From Karstenula rhodostoma CBS 690.94 (lineage: Eukaryota; Ascomycota; Dothideomycetes; Pleosporales; Didymosphaeriaceae), in the NCBI GenBank assembly GCA_010093485.1, contig MU001512.1, positions 270,842 to 334,841 on the forward strand: 64,000 bases of DNA. Reading direction: 5' to 3'. Positions 1-14,173 of the stretch are shown here, one piece after another. Position 1 is the first letter of the stretch, and every line of letters starts with the position of its first letter. Below the pieces are notes generated by a model. That model worked only from the letters and a program-made list of their open reading frames with translations, was not told where the DNA came from and made no database searches. Position numbers and translations under genes: made by a program.

Positions 1-1934
1 TTTACTCTAGAGTATATTAGTAAAGAAGTAATAATTTTAAAATACTTTTTTACTAAACTTATACTAGACTTAGGATTACTCTAGCGAATTTACTATAATA
101 ACTAGTAAATAATTAGACTAGTAATTAGAAAAAATAAAAGAATTACTATATATCTTTACTATATTAATATCTAAAATATATAGCTATAATAAGAGTATAT
201 AAAGGGATTATTTAAAATTTTATATTTTAAAATAAGTAAAATATCTATAGATAGTTTAATAAAAATATTATTAAAGTAGTAGTTTACTAGATTTATATAA
301 CTACTTAACTTTTAAAATATAAGTTTTATAATTATAGATATAGAAGAAGTAAAGTAAATAAAAATTTATTAGAATTTAATTATAAAAAGTACTTTTTAAC
401 TAAAAAATAAAAGAAAAATAAAAGAAAAATAAAAAAAATCTATCCTATTTAAATATATTAAGTATCTAATTAAAGAGCTTATAAAGCTAAGTATATTACT
501 ATACTTCTAATATATTAGAGTATCTAAAATACCTATATCTAAAGTTACCCTAATTATAAATAAGAGATTCCTTAGTTTTAAAAAATCTATTATAACTATA
601 TAAATACTTCTTAAAGTAATTAAAATTAAATTACGACTAATCTATACTATAATAACTAATACTTAAGTCTACCTTATAGAGTTACTATAAAGTATAATAC
701 TTATAAAAAGTAAATATATTATATTTAAAAATATATATAACCTTCTATAAATTTATCTTCTAGTTATTTATAAAATAGACCTATTAGAAAGTAAATAGAG
801 TAGAAATAAGAGTAGTAGAAGTAGAAATAAAAATAAAAAAAGTAGGGATAAAAGTAAGAATAAAAGTAAATAAAGATAGAATAGAAGTAAATAAAATAAA
901 AATAAAAGTAAAGGAAGTAAAAAAAAAACTAGTTATTAAATAGAGGTTTTATAAAAGTATAAAAAGGATTTTTTAATCTTTATTTTAATTTTTTAGTATA
1001 GCTTAAATATACTACTATAAATAATTAACCTTATAAGCCTATATATAGTTAGTAAAAATCTAAGTAATAAAAAAGATAAGGGAAATTTATATTAGAGTTT
1101 AAATTATTATAGAATAGAATAAAGTATATTATATATATAGCTAGAAATAGTAGACTATAATAATTAGTAAAGTTTAACTAAATAAGTAGAGAATCTAGCT
1201 TATATTAATTTATATAAGTATATATAATAATAAAAGTAGTATTCTATTTACTAGTTTATAATATTATAGTAAAGGTTATTTAACCTATTATTTAAAGTAT
1301 TTATTAAGTAGTTAAAATAGCTTATTAGCTAGATAGCCCTAATATACTCTTCTTTTATAGCTAGGGAAGTATATAATACTATTAAAGGAGCTTAGCTAGG
1401 AGTATAAAAAATAGACTAAGTAAAAAGGTAACTAGATTAATAAGTTATTTAAGGAATTATAGTAAATCTTTTAGTAATAGCTATTTATTTAGCTTTAAGT
1501 CTCTCTTTTTATTTATATACTTTAGTAGTATAAGCTTTAGTAGTATTATTAGCTATTTAAAAAATATAAATAGAATATTAAAAAGTAAAAGGTAAGAATA
1601 TATTATAAGATAGAATAATAAAAATAAAAAAAAAAAGTTTAAAAGATATAAAAAATATCTTTTTATTTTACCTATTTCTATTAGTTTATATTATATAATA
1701 ATTATTTACCTTATTTACTATTACTTACTATATCTAGTTATAAGGCTACTACTATTTATAAGTACTATACTAAGTATTAGAAAACTTTTACTCTAGTTAA
1801 TTAGTATTATAATACTAATAATAGTATAATATAAGTAGGAAATTATAGTCTAAGCTATATATTTCTAAGGGAAGCTAATCTAAATAATTAAATTCTATTA
1901 GTAAATAAATAATAAGTACTATTTACCTAGGGGG
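1..1934 (+). mobile_element. Interior of a truncated LTR element (unclassified)
   Basis: This stretch lies to the left of a 208-bp LTR-like repeat at 1,935 that is preceded by a TAGGGGG polypurine tract. The interior should therefore belong to an element running on the plus strand and entering from beyond the left edge. Plus-strand frames around 780-930 read as a Lys/Ser/Asn-rich stretch if RIP stops are ignored, but I could not match any domain. Superfamily is unknown; the LTR family is shared with 20,065-20,272. Confidence 0.4.
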
Positions 1935-2142
1935 TATATTAAGAATATAAATAATACTTAGTAATATTAGAGTTTATAGAGCTCTAATTAGCCACGATAA
2001 GGGGTATTTTAACCTAAGTACTAAACTAATTTAGAATAAGTATAGTATATAACTAGCCTTTCTAGTAATCTTTTTTTATATAGTAATCTAATTAATTCGC
2101 TCCCTAAATAAAGGGATATTTAAGTTTCTTTTCTCTACTATA
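1935..2142 (+). repeat. 208-bp LTR-like repeat, copy 1
   Basis: It is nearly identical, in reverse complement, to 20,065-20,272, and both copies are exactly 208 bp by my alignment. The ends read TATATTAAG...CTACTATA, consistent with TG...CA termini after RIP. The G-run immediately before it (1,930-1,934) looks like a polypurine tract and suggests a 3' LTR of a plus-strand element. It abuts the broken end of a minus-strand Copia reverse transcriptase, so it probably marks an insertion into that gene. Confidence 0.55.
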
Positions 2143-2149
2143 ATTATTT

Positions 2150-3362
2150 ATATAGAATAGTACTAGAATTTTCTAATCTCTAGAAAGGAATAAATAAAGC
2201 TTTTTTTTTAAAACTTTAAGCCCTTTAATTTTAAGTAAGTAGGAAAACTCTTTATATTAGAGAAATAGTAAGTCTTTTAAACTATAGAGAGCTTAATTTA
2301 ATCTTATATATATTTTTAGTATCTTAAATCTATCTAGAAGTTTATAGGTTATAGAATTATTTACTATAATTATAGTATTTAGGAATACTCCTATAATATT
2401 ATATTATTTAATTTTAAGATTAAACTCTATAGTAATTACTATTACTACTTAGAATAATTTTATTATAAGTATAGTAGTATAGGTTAAGTATAAAATATTC
2501 TTTAGTTAAAAGTTTCTTTTAACTATAATATAAGTTTTATAGTTTTTAAACTAACTATTCTAATTAAACTTATATATAAATATCTATTTTAATAGAAATA
2601 AGTATTTTATTATTTATAATTAGAGTAGTTTTATTTAAGTTCCTTTCTACTATAGGATAGTAATCTCTTTAATTATAATCTACTTAAATAGCTTTTCTAG
2701 AGAATAGGAAAATAGATATTTCTAAAGTATTAGTTTTAGTAATAGTTTATTTCTATATAGATAAGCTAGTAATATTACTAGTTTTAGTTTCTTAAATATA
2801 ATTATTATAACTATTATATTTAATATTTTATAGCCTTTATACTTATTCTAGGTTTTATCTACTCCTAGTATAAATATATATATAAAGTTAATCTAGAAAC
2901 TATTTTTTAAAGATAAATCTACTATTAATATATATATACTAAAATTTAATTTATCTTTTAATTAATTATTATAATCTATATCTTATTATCTTAATTTTTA
3001 AACTAGTAAATACCTACTTATTAGTTAATTAATCTTAAATACCTTTTCTTAAAGTTATTTACTTACTCTACTTACTATAGGGAAAATATACTATTACTTT
3101 TAATTTATTAGTAAATTTTCTATTTTATCTAGTAGTATAGAGTTAGTTATACTAAGTTAAAAGGTAATAGTAGGATTTTAAAACTCCTATTTTAGGAAAA
3201 TATTATTTTAAAACTCTAGTTAACTAGCTCTTTTAGTTAAATTCTAATTTTAGTAATTCTTAGTATTCTTATAATTATATTAATTAGTCTTTATAATATC
3301 TAGTTATAGTATTATATCTAAAGTTATAAGTTCTATATTTAAATTTTAGTCTATATAAATTT
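2150..3362 (-). mobile_element. Ty1/Copia reverse transcriptase fragment (host element)
   Basis: Minus-strand translation, ignoring RIP stops, follows the Copia reverse-transcriptase order: an AxxF-(D)-(Q)-x-(D)-VxxAFLN-like block, then an ALYxLKxxxxLW-like block, then a hydrophobic strand that should lead into the YxDD box. The frame is lost at about 2,145, where the LTR-like repeat begins. On the right it is cut by the Gypsy element at 3,363. It appears to continue, across that insertion, the integrase fragment at 11,505-13,892. No codon frame is intact. Confidence 0.6.
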
Positions 3363-3367
3363 CTAGT

Positions 3368-3613
3368 TATAAGGGTTAATTTAATCTAAGATTAAATCCC
3401 CTTATAGGATATTTACCTATTTTCGAGCTTAGGCCTTATCTAGTAGCCTATATATAGATTAGTTAGTAAATCTTAAATACCTAGTATATAGAGAGTCCCT
3501 CCCTAAAACCCTCTCTATCTTAGTATTTTAAATTTAGTCTTAATTTATATAGTTTCTTCTATCTATTTAATTCTAAGAGTATTTACCCTATTTAGTTATA
3601 TTCTAGCCTTATA
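3368..3613 (+). repeat. Left LTR of Gypsy element
   Basis: The 246-bp direct repeat pairs with 11,254-11,499. The copies differ at scattered sites that are mostly C/T or A/G changes. It starts TATAAGGGTTAATTTAA and ends TAGCCTTATA. Confidence 0.85.
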
Positions 3614-6600
3614 TTAAACTTAAGACCTCTTCTTTTAACTAGAGATTAATAACTATAATATCTACCTTTAGCTTTTTAGATATAGAAAGGTCTACTAAAA
3701 TTCTAAAATTTTTTTTTAGGTTAGCTATTAAGGTACTAGAATATCCTTTAAAGTCTTTATTAAAGGCTAGCTATTAAGGTACTAGAATATCCTCTAAAGT
3801 CTTTATTAAAGACTAGCTATTAAGGTACTAGAATATCCTCTAAAATCTTTATTAAAGGCTAGCTATTAAGGTACTAGAATATTCTCTTAGGTTTTTTAAA
3901 CTCCTTTAAAGATTTACTAATATTAGGTACCTTTAGTAGAATTAACTACTATAAAGGTAGAATTCCTCTTAAGTAAGAGTATATACCTATTATAGGTATA
4001 CTAAAAATAATATATATATTCTTAGTAAATAGGCTTAAAATATAACTAACTACCTATTTATTACTTATACCTTATCTACTTAAACCTACCTTTTACCTTT
4101 ATAGTAAATATTAATTTATATAATATCTTTATTTTAAATAGCCCTTTCTTTCTATTTACTTTATTTTTAAATAGCTCTATACCTATTATACTATTACTTA
4201 TAACTAAGTATATAAAAATAAAACCTCTAGTATTTAAATAGTTTATTAATAAAGATTTAATATCTTTTCTTTAGAGTTATACTAGAACTTACTCTATAAG
4301 CTATACTACTAAAGTAATAGTAACTTTTAATTTTAGTAAAAAAGACCTTAATAATATTTTAAAAGTAAATAACCCCTATTATAGTATAACTATAAGTAAG
4401 ATATTATATATACTATTCTAAAATTACTTATCTATTCTAATATAAGAATAGGTACTAGTAGCTAAAGCCTCTAGTATATAACCTCCCTATAAGCTAAAAG
4501 ACCTACCCTTCTAAATTAAACTTTTCCTACTAAAACTAGATATCTAGCTACCTAAAGGTACTAAAGAATACCTAGCTAATATTAGTAAGGTTAAGAAGGA
4601 ATTAGACTTTTATTAGAATCCTAGAACTAGAAACTATAAGGAGGAAGAAGATAACTTTAAAGCTAGTTTATAGGTAGCTAGACTATAAGAGCTAAAGGAA
4701 GTATTTAAACTATATATAGCCTTTATTAATATTAATATAATTATTCTAAACCTAATTACTTTAAATAGAAAGTACCTAAAGACCTTAAACTACTAAAGCC
4801 TAGAGTTTACTACTACTTTTAATATATATATAGGCTATATTAAGGCTAATATAGCCCTATTTACTATAAAGCTATAGTTTATAGTCTTATTCTAATATAT
4901 ATATAAAATATAGGACTAGCGATAAAAGCTAGTATAGTAAAATATTAATTTAAATAATAAAATTAATATTATAATAGACTTCTAGATATAGACTTAGAAA
5001 GAAAATAGTTATCTATAAACTAAAATTATAGAACTAAAGAAGATTACTAAGACTAAGAATTAATTAATATAAATAATAATTAGTAACTTAGATAGTAATA
5101 ATAGCTTTAAGTTACTCTACTAGTTTAATACTTTCCCTACTAAGCTAGTACCTACTATTAAATATAATACTAAACTAGTTACTCTAAAAATAAATAGTTA
5201 GTAAGGTATAGACTATTTTACTATAGGTTAATATATCCTAAAAGTAAATACCCCTAGTAAATTTTTCTATAAAGTACTAAACCTTTACTATATAAAATAC
5301 TAAGCTTACTAGAGTAAATATCTATCCCTAAAATTCTAGACTCTAATAAGTTTAATAGTAATAAGGCTTAGTTTAAACTATAGTTCTATTTACTAGAGGT
5401 TAAGATTAAGTTTAATATAGACTATTTTTAATAAGATACTCCTAAAGAATATACTATAGCTATTACTAATTATATTAATATATAACTAGAAGGCTATACC
5501 TTTAAAATTTTTAATATCTAGAAATAGTAGTAATTAATTATATCTCTTATAGATTTATATAACTACCTCTAAGCTATATTTATACTACTAAACTAGAATA
5601 TTAATATCTATACTAACCTCTAGAAGATAATACTTTTATCTAAAAGAGATATAAACTTATTTATTATATAGTATAATATATTTATAAATTAGGCTAGATT
5701 TTATCCTAATAATTCTAAAGAAACGCTCTATAAAAAGCTCTATATAAAGCTTACTAACTAGCTTATTTAGAATACTATTAACCCTACTATAGATTATAAT
5801 AAATTTTATACTATTATCTATAAGCTATATAAAGCCTTTAAGTATAATTATTAGGCTAATTATAATTAATTTACTTTCTCTATCCTATACTATTATAAGG
5901 AGTTTTTATTATAAATAGTTACTTTAGCCCCTTATTATACTATAGGACTACCTAAAGATACTATAGTAGAATTAGCTCTAAAGTACTAATTTACTAACCC
6001 TAGATATAGATACTCTAGGGAGTAGTATTATAAGAATTAGATATATTATAACTACCTCTCTAAGAACTATATTTACTATAATTACCTTATTAAACCCTAT
6101 AATAGGTATACTATTACTACTATTATAAAGGTTTAAGAAGAGAATAAGGCTTATTTCTTCTTAGAATCTAGTAATAAATATACCTCTAATAAAAACTCTA
6201 AGTTAAATTTTAAGTTAAAAAACTAGAGGTACTAGTTAACTCTAGGCTAGTGCCCTTAATAGGAGTAATAGGTATAGAACTAATTAACCTATAAAAGCTA
6301 GTATTCTACCCTAAGAAGTATTATACTAACCCTAAAGGTATTTAAATTTCTAACTTATTTAAAGGAATACCTTTTATACTTTTTATAATATTCTAAAATA
6401 ATAGATATAAGGTTTATATATATAGTTTTATTAATTTTAGTATATCTATATATAATCTTATTACCTTATAACTAGAGAAAGTACTAAGGTACTAATTTAG
6501 TATTAAGTTAATATAGTTTAAATATCTAATTCCTTTTAAAAGTTTTACTAGTAAGAAGGCTACCTTAGTTAATTACTACTTTTAAGTAGTACTTAATATT

Positions 6601-9600
6601 AATAGATACCCTATAATTATATAGTTTATCCTATATAAAATAGGAGACTATAACCTTATTATAGAATAAAAATTCTTTAAGAATACTAAAATACTAATTA
6701 ATTATTATAACTAGTACTTAAAATAACTAAATAATATACTATTATAGATTATTACTCTATTTATAGTACTATATTACCTATTCCTACTAGTTAATAAAAA
6801 ATACTAGTTTAATACTAACTAATAGGATACTAACTTTAAAAAGGAGGATATTTAACTTTAATAAGTATAATTACTCTATAGGGAATACTTCCTTATAAAG
6901 GAGTTTAAAATCCCTATAGAGTCTATAATATTATTTATCTTTCTAGTATAGGCTACCCCCTAGAACTATAATAATTATTAACTACCTTTAGTAAAGCCTA
7001 TCCTAAATAAGGATTTTATTATAGTATACTATATATCTTTAAATAAGGATAGTAATAAAGCTAAACTACTAGAGTCTAAAAATAAAAGTTAGTAATTAGT
7101 TAAGTTTAGTATTAAAGATAATACCCTAGTATATAGATATAGTAATAAGTTACTATATAATAATAAATTATTACTAGGGGAATTAACTACTTTTACTAAG
7201 CCTAATCCTACTAGAGACTCTAGTAAATAAGCTACTAAAAAACTCTTATAAGAGCTAAAAATTAAATTAAAAAACTATTTAAAGAACTAAGTTATTACTA
7301 CTTTCTACCCTATAGAGTAGCTTTAATATAAGGAAGATTTATATAAGATAAATAAAATACTATCTAATCTAGAGCTACTACCCCTAAAGGAACCCCTTAA
7401 ATATTAAATACTAATAAGGGAATAGCTCCTTAAAGTTAGTATTAATATTTTAACTATCTTTACTATAGTATTTATAGTTAGTATATAAGGTATAGAGATT
7501 AGCTCTATTAGTTAATATAAGTTATTTAAATTTATAGAAATTAAATATTATAAAAAGGAAACTATAGCTAACTCTCTAGAAAAGTCTTAAGAATAATTAC
7601 TAGTAGAACTTAAAACTAAGCTTCCCTACTATAAATAGGTAGGGATAGATATTTCTTACTTTAGTAAATAAAAGGTAAATACCTTATCCTTATAATAGAA
7701 AAGTATTAACTATAATATTATCCTTACTAAAGATATTAGTACTTTAAAAACCTCCTTATTATATTCTATATCCCTTAATAAGCTAGAATTACTATACCTA
7801 TATATTTAGAATATAGTAAAGAAAGGGTTTATCTCCTCTAATAATACTAGCTTTACCTCCTCTATTTTATATATAAAGAAGTCTAGAAAGGAGTAGTATC
7901 TTTATATTAATTATAGAAGGCTTAATAGTATTACTAAAAAGGATATTACTTTAGTACTACTACTAGAGAAAATTTTTATATACCTATCTAAAGTATATAT
8001 ATTTACTAAACTAGACCTATAATAAGCCTTTTACTATATATAATTTACTAAATATACCTCTAACCTCTTTATATTTTAAATTTAATATAGTAACTTTAAG
8101 TATAATATTCTTCTTTTTAGTATAACTAATAGACTAGTATTATTCTAATACTTTATTAATATAATTCTAGCTAATATAATTAACTTAATTTATATAGTTT
8201 ATATTAATAATATCCTTATCTACTCTAAGGACCCCCTAGAGTATAAGACTTATATATCTAAAATTATTAAATAGCTAAAAGAGTACTACCTCTATTATAA
8301 TATTAAGAAAAGTAAATTTATTATTTAAGAAGTTAAATTTCTAAACTTTATTATTACTACTAATAGGATCTATAAGAACCCTAAAAAGGAAATTATAGTA
8401 TAGGACTAGAAAGAGCCTACTAGCCTCTATACCCTCTAATCCTTTTTAGGATTCTATAACTATTATTAGACCTACCTTAAAAACTATAAATATATTATTT
8501 AACCCCTTACTAAGCTAACTAAAAAAGGCGCCTAGTATAAGTTTAAAAATAAAAAATATATTACTTTTTAAGCTATAAAGAATCTTCTTTACTTAGATAA
8601 TCTTATTATATAGTACTCCCCCTACTATAAGATATAAATAGAGACTAATACTAGTAATAATATTATTATAGAAACTATCTTATAGATATAAGATAATAGA
8701 ATCTAGAAATTTTTTAATTTCTACTTATATAAAATAAAACTAGTAGAGATAAATTATAATATTTATAATAAGGAAATACTTACTATTATAGGTAGGTTAT
8801 ATATATAGTATACCTAGCTTATTAGTCTATAGTTAGAAGAGCTATTTACTATTATTATAAACTATTATATATTTAAATACTTCTCTATAAAGTAAGAACT
8901 TACGCCCTATTAAACTTATTAGTTAGAAATATTATTCTAGTATAACTATATAATTATATTTTACTCTAAATCTATAAATATTATAGCTAATATACTATTA
9001 TAAAAATAGAAAGAACTAATTATATAAAAGGTAAAAGCTAAGTTAGCCTATATAATATACTTCTTCCCCTAATAATAGGATATTACTAATAATAATACTA
9101 ATAATAAAAACTATAAAATAGTAGTATTAGTTACTACTACTAAGCTAAACTAGTAAAGTAAAAAGGCTAAATTATAAGACTTTTCTATTATACTAGTAGA
9201 CTACCTACTTAAAGTAAATTATACTAATCTAACCTTAGAACTATTTTAAAAGGCTATTTCTAAACTAAATAGTAAGTATAATAGAATACCTTCTAGACTT
9301 CTTTTATACTAAGACTACCTAGTTATTCCTAAAACTAGTTAGTTTTAAATAATCCTTATTAATATAGTTTACTCCTACTAGATAATTATATACTCTAGTA
9401 CTAAAAAAACCTATAAACTTATCTAGAAATTATACTATTAGAGCTATATATATATAGATATTAAATAGTTTATATAAAATTATAAGATCTATTACTAAAC
9501 TAAGCCTCCTTATAATAAAAAGCTAGGCCTACTCTAGCTACTATCTATTTTAGAGGCTATATAGTAAGATATTTTTATAGACTTTAAAAGCTTTCTACTA

Positions 9601-11253
9601 GACTAAAAGGGCTTTAATAATATTATAGTTTATATATACTATCTAAGTAAATATACCTTTTTACTACTATACTATAAAATAATTACTATAGAATAGACTA
9701 TTTCCCTTTACTACTAGTATATCTAAAGGATTTTTAGTATCCCTAAATCTATTATATTAGATTAAGGGCTATAGTTTATTTCTAATTTTACTAGTAAACT
9801 ATATTACCTTATAGATATATAGTAAAAACTTATATCTATAGGTTATATCTAAATAGATAATTAAACTAAGATATATAATAAGTATATTAACTAGTATTTC
9901 TATCTATTTATTAATAAATTTTAGAATAACTAGTTAGATCTACTCCCTTTAATAAACTAGGTATAAGCCTCTTTTCTAATAAATCTACTAGTTTCTCTCT
10001 ATATAAAATCGAGTTTAGTTATAAAATTAAAGTCTTTTAGAACTAAAGGAATAGAGTTAGATTATCTAAGAACTCCCCTAATAATATTAGCTCTAAATAA
10101 GCCTATAAGTTTATTACTACTTATTTTAAAGCTATTACTTAGGTCTATAACTAGACCTATTAGAACCTTATTATAGTATAAAATTTAATAGTAAAATAAG
10201 CTAATAAATACTACTAACTATTTAATTTTATTATTAGTAACTTTATTTATATTACTCTAAAAGGCTTTTTAATATTATATCCCTTTATTAAGCTTAATAA
10301 GTAAATATATAGTCTATACTATATTATAGGGATAAAAAGGTTATCTTATAAATTTAAATTACTATTATATATAAAAGTTTATTTAATATTTTATATAGAT
10401 TATCTTTAGAAAGTACCTAATAACCTACTTCCTAGATAATACTAACTATAGGAACTACTAACTAAAGTTAATAATACTTTTAAGTAGGAGGTATTACTTA
10501 TTTATAATAGCTAACTAAGCTAGGGAAAACTCTAATACTAAATAGTATAGTAAGATTATAACCTAGATAATATATAGTATCTAGTATCTAACTTTAGAAA
10601 TACTTTAAAACTAATAGGTAACTTTTATAATATTAATTTTTAGGTAGCTAGACCCCCTAAATATCTAGATACTTAGAAGAAAACTATTCTTAATAAAGTA
10701 TTCTTAAATAGTAATCCTAAAGACAATATACCTATTAAGGTAAGTAGTTAATAAAGGGTTACCTAAAAATAGGCTAGTTAGTATAATAGCTTAATCTAGA
10801 TAGTTTATCTAGTATTTATAAGGTATACTTACCTTATATTTCTTAGTACTATAAAGGATTAAGCTTTATATATTAAGTACTTTAAGTTTTTAACTATAAT
10901 AAGAAATTTAAGGTTTTAAACTAGATCTTAACCTCTCCTTATAGGATTAGGGAATTCTATATAATATATATATAATAGCGCGTAGCTAATTACTTAGAAA
11001 AATTCTAAATAAAAGTATTTTTATATAGGAAATTATAGAGCCCTATATAATTATACTAGAGTAGAATACTCTAATCTAGTCTATAACTATATAAGTTTAA
11101 TAGGAAATTTTTTAAGGGTATAGAGGATATTTTCTTTATTTTTATTTTCTTTTCCTTAAACTAATTTATTCTTTTCTTTCTTTTTATAAATATAGGTATT
11201 CTTATAGTCCTTAGGGACTATTAAGACCCTAAATTATACTTAGAAAGGGGTAG

Positions 11254-11499
11254 TATAAGGGTTAATTTAACTTAAAGTTAAATCCCCTTATAGGATATTT
11301 ACTTATTTTTAAGCTTAGGCCTTATCTAGTAGTCTATATATAGATTAGTTAGTAGATCTTAAATACCTAGTATATAGAAAGTCCCTTCCTAGAATCCTCT
11401 CTATCTTAGTATCTTAAGTTTAGTCTTAATTTATATAGTTTCTTCTATCTATTTAATTCTAAGAATATTTACTCTATTTAGCTATATCCTGGCCTTATA
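11254..11499 (+). repeat. Right LTR of Gypsy element
   Basis: It is the same length as the left LTR and is followed by the CTAGT target duplication. It retains a few un-RIPped sites, such as the TpG near 11,490, where the left copy has TpA. Confidence 0.85.
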
Positions 11500-11504
11500 C
11501 TAGT

Positions 11505-13892
11505 TACTAACTAGCTATATTTATAACTTATATAATAGTTAGTATTATTACTTTCTAATTTCTTAGCTAGCTATCCTTAAAATCTATTTACTTTAATCCT
11601 TTACCTCTAAGTAATTATTTAGTATTCTTAATTCTTATAGTACTTATATACTTATTTAAACTAGAAGTAAGATTAATTATATTAAATATATTTTCTAGAT
11701 TATTAATTTTATCCTTATAAATACTTTCTATAATTTTTAAAATTTTTATCTTTAAAAGCTTAACTTTATATACTCCCTAGTAGAAGATTATTTTATTAAA
11801 TATAATATTTCTAGTTATAATTATTTAATTAAGTATAGGAATCTATATTCTATAAATATTAAAAATTTAATAGTCTACTAAATATCTAATATAAGCTCTT
11901 AGATTTATTTTAAATCCTCTTTTATTATATCTAGCTTTATAATTTTTTATTAGAAGATATACTTAGTATTTATAGGTATAAATTCTATTCTAGTCTAAGT
12001 AGAGATTTACTATTATATATTATATAATTACTAGTTTATAGTATTAAAAGTATTATTAGAACTAACTATTTAATATTTTATTTAGTAATTAGAAGTTATA
12101 TACTATACTTAGACTTATATTATATAGCTAGACTATTATATTTATAATCTCTAGTTATAACTTTATTAGTAGATTTATACTAGACCTTATTTTTACTATT
12201 TATTTAATTAGCTCTTTTCTAGTTTACTTTACTAAACTATTAGTTTTATATATATAAGGTAATAAAGAATTAATTATAATTTCATCTTTAATTACCTATT
12301 CCTTATATTATAATATCCCTTACTATAGAAGTATTATTATATTATTATTCTACTAGATTTATATAATTTAGAGCTAGTACTTATTCTTTATAAAGGTTAA
12401 TAGGTATTTTATTAATTATAGAATCTCTAAAAGTATCTTCCCTTATAAATTAAAATTATAAAACTTCCTACTAAATTCTTTCTTTATTATAAGAATTTAG
12501 AATTTAAGTATTTACCCTTATTTTATATTAAATAGGTCCTATATAATATAGTAGAATAGATATAGTAAATACTTATATAATTATTATAAGATTACTTTAC
12601 TTATATATATAACTATATAATATTTATATTTTTATTATTATATTTTTTTAATTAATATACTATATATACTAGAAACTAGAGCTTATAAAACCTTTTTTCT
12701 AAAGTATTCTAATTACTTATACTATAGTTTTTTACTATCTAAATAAGAGATATTTTCTCTTAATAGTCTAGATAGTTAAATTATATTTATAATAATAGAA
12801 TAAGAGTATATAGACTTATATTTAAAAAAAGTAAAATTATACTTATACTATAAGTCTATTATTATAATACTTTATTTAATTATTCTAATTCTTAGGGTAT
12901 TATTTAAGCTAAGATACTAAATACTAATTTTCTTAAATTAAGCTTTTAAGATAATATTTATATAAAAGTTCTTAACTACTTTTATATTTTTAAGTAGTAG
13001 ATTCTCTAATTATTTCCTATTCTTATTATAAAGAATATTCTTAATTAAATAATTTCCTATTTTTAAGATAGGTAGAGCTTAAATTTCTACTTTAACTTAG
13101 TTTTCTATAGTTACTTTCTTAAAAAAACTAGTAACTAAAAGATTCTAATTATTAATAAAATAAATAATAACTATACTATCTAGAATTATACTTTTAGAAA
13201 GTAGGTAAGAATTTTATATTATATTATAGATTCTATTCTTCGAGACTTTACTTAAAAGGTTAATTAGATTAATAAGAGTTACTATAATACTACTAGGGTA
13301 GTTAATAGTAAACTATTTTTTATTACTTATTTTTTAATTAGTATTATTAATTTTAGCCTATAGCTTTAACTATTATAGAAGTTTTAAATAGTTTAAAATC
13401 TTATTTTACTTTTTATTAGAAAGGTTAAATACTTAGAATCTATTAATTAAAATATTAGTAATAGTTATTTATAAATATTAGTATTTAATTAATTATTATT
13501 TATATTAGGTATTCTTATAGGGGTAGTTAAAATAATTATTATTTTATATATTATTAGATAATTCCCTACTAGACTTAATAGTCTAACTACTAAATATTAT
13601 ATAGATACTAGTCCTTTTATAATTAGAGTAGAGTAATTATTTCTAGATTAGTACTAAAAATACCTTTCTAATCTTAGAAAATATTATTATAGGCCTTTTA
13701 AGTATCTTATTAAGTAGGATTTATTACTTAATTAAGTAGAACTACTTAGAAATAATCTTCTTATCTAAAGTTTTAAGAAAATTATAGGTTATAAGTATTC
13801 TTTTAATTTCTTTAATTAAGTATATAATTACTTTATAATAGAGAAACTATTATTCTTTAAACTAAATTTTTAAATTCTATTATTTTATTAGA
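11505..13892 (-). mobile_element. Ty1/Copia integrase fragment (host element)
   Basis: On the minus strand near 11,925-11,880 the degenerate frame reads like the Copia integrase C-terminal 'RAxxGYLVGY' block. Near 11,840-11,780 it reads like the 'SRDVxFDE' block (seen as ITRNIIFN). Both are hallmarks of Ty1/Copia polyproteins. The fragment is bounded by the Gypsy target duplication on the left and the second Copia element on the right, so it is the middle piece of an older minus-strand element. Confidence 0.65.
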
Positions 13893-13897
13893 TCTAC

Positions 13898-14173
13898 TAT
13901 AAATAATAATAGATTACTATAAACTATAGATATAGATAGGTTAGTTATATATTATATAATTATATAAATTATTATAATTAATTATTATTCTAAGTCTAGC
14001 TAAGATACGCCCTTAAATAGTACCTTAGTACCCTATACTAGTCCTAATAATATAAAATATCTTAGCCTCTCCTTTTATACTTACTATCTACTACTACTAG
14101 TAGTTACTATAACTTACTATAATAGTAAGTATATTATACTATAGGTAATAATATATATATATAATCTAATATA
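13898..14173 (-). repeat. Copia LTR (3' LTR on minus strand)
   Basis: The repeat is nearly identical to 19,144-19,419. It contains a palindromic stretch around the TACTATAACTTACTATAATAGTAAGTA region near its inner end and is directly followed by a polypurine-tract complement. Confidence 0.8.

Larger units (their letters stand above)
3368..11499 (+). mobile_element. Complete Ty3/Gypsy-type LTR retrotransposon, RIP-inactivated
   Basis: Two 246-bp LTRs (3,368-3,613 and 11,254-11,499) begin TATAAGG and end CCTTATA, a RIP-altered TG...CA inverted terminus. They are flanked by the 5-bp target duplication CTAGT (3,363-3,367 and 11,500-11,504). A purine-rich tract (AGAAAGGGG near 11,243) precedes the right LTR, giving plus orientation. 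Degenerate plus-strand blocks fit Gypsy pol: a KGFI...KK...YRxLN-like reverse-transcriptase start near 7,825-7,960, a FLxFxxxxxxxxxxP-like block near 8,340-8,390, and an integrase-like D-x-G-x-x-F-x-S block near 9,755-9,800. All frames are destroyed. Confidence 0.85.
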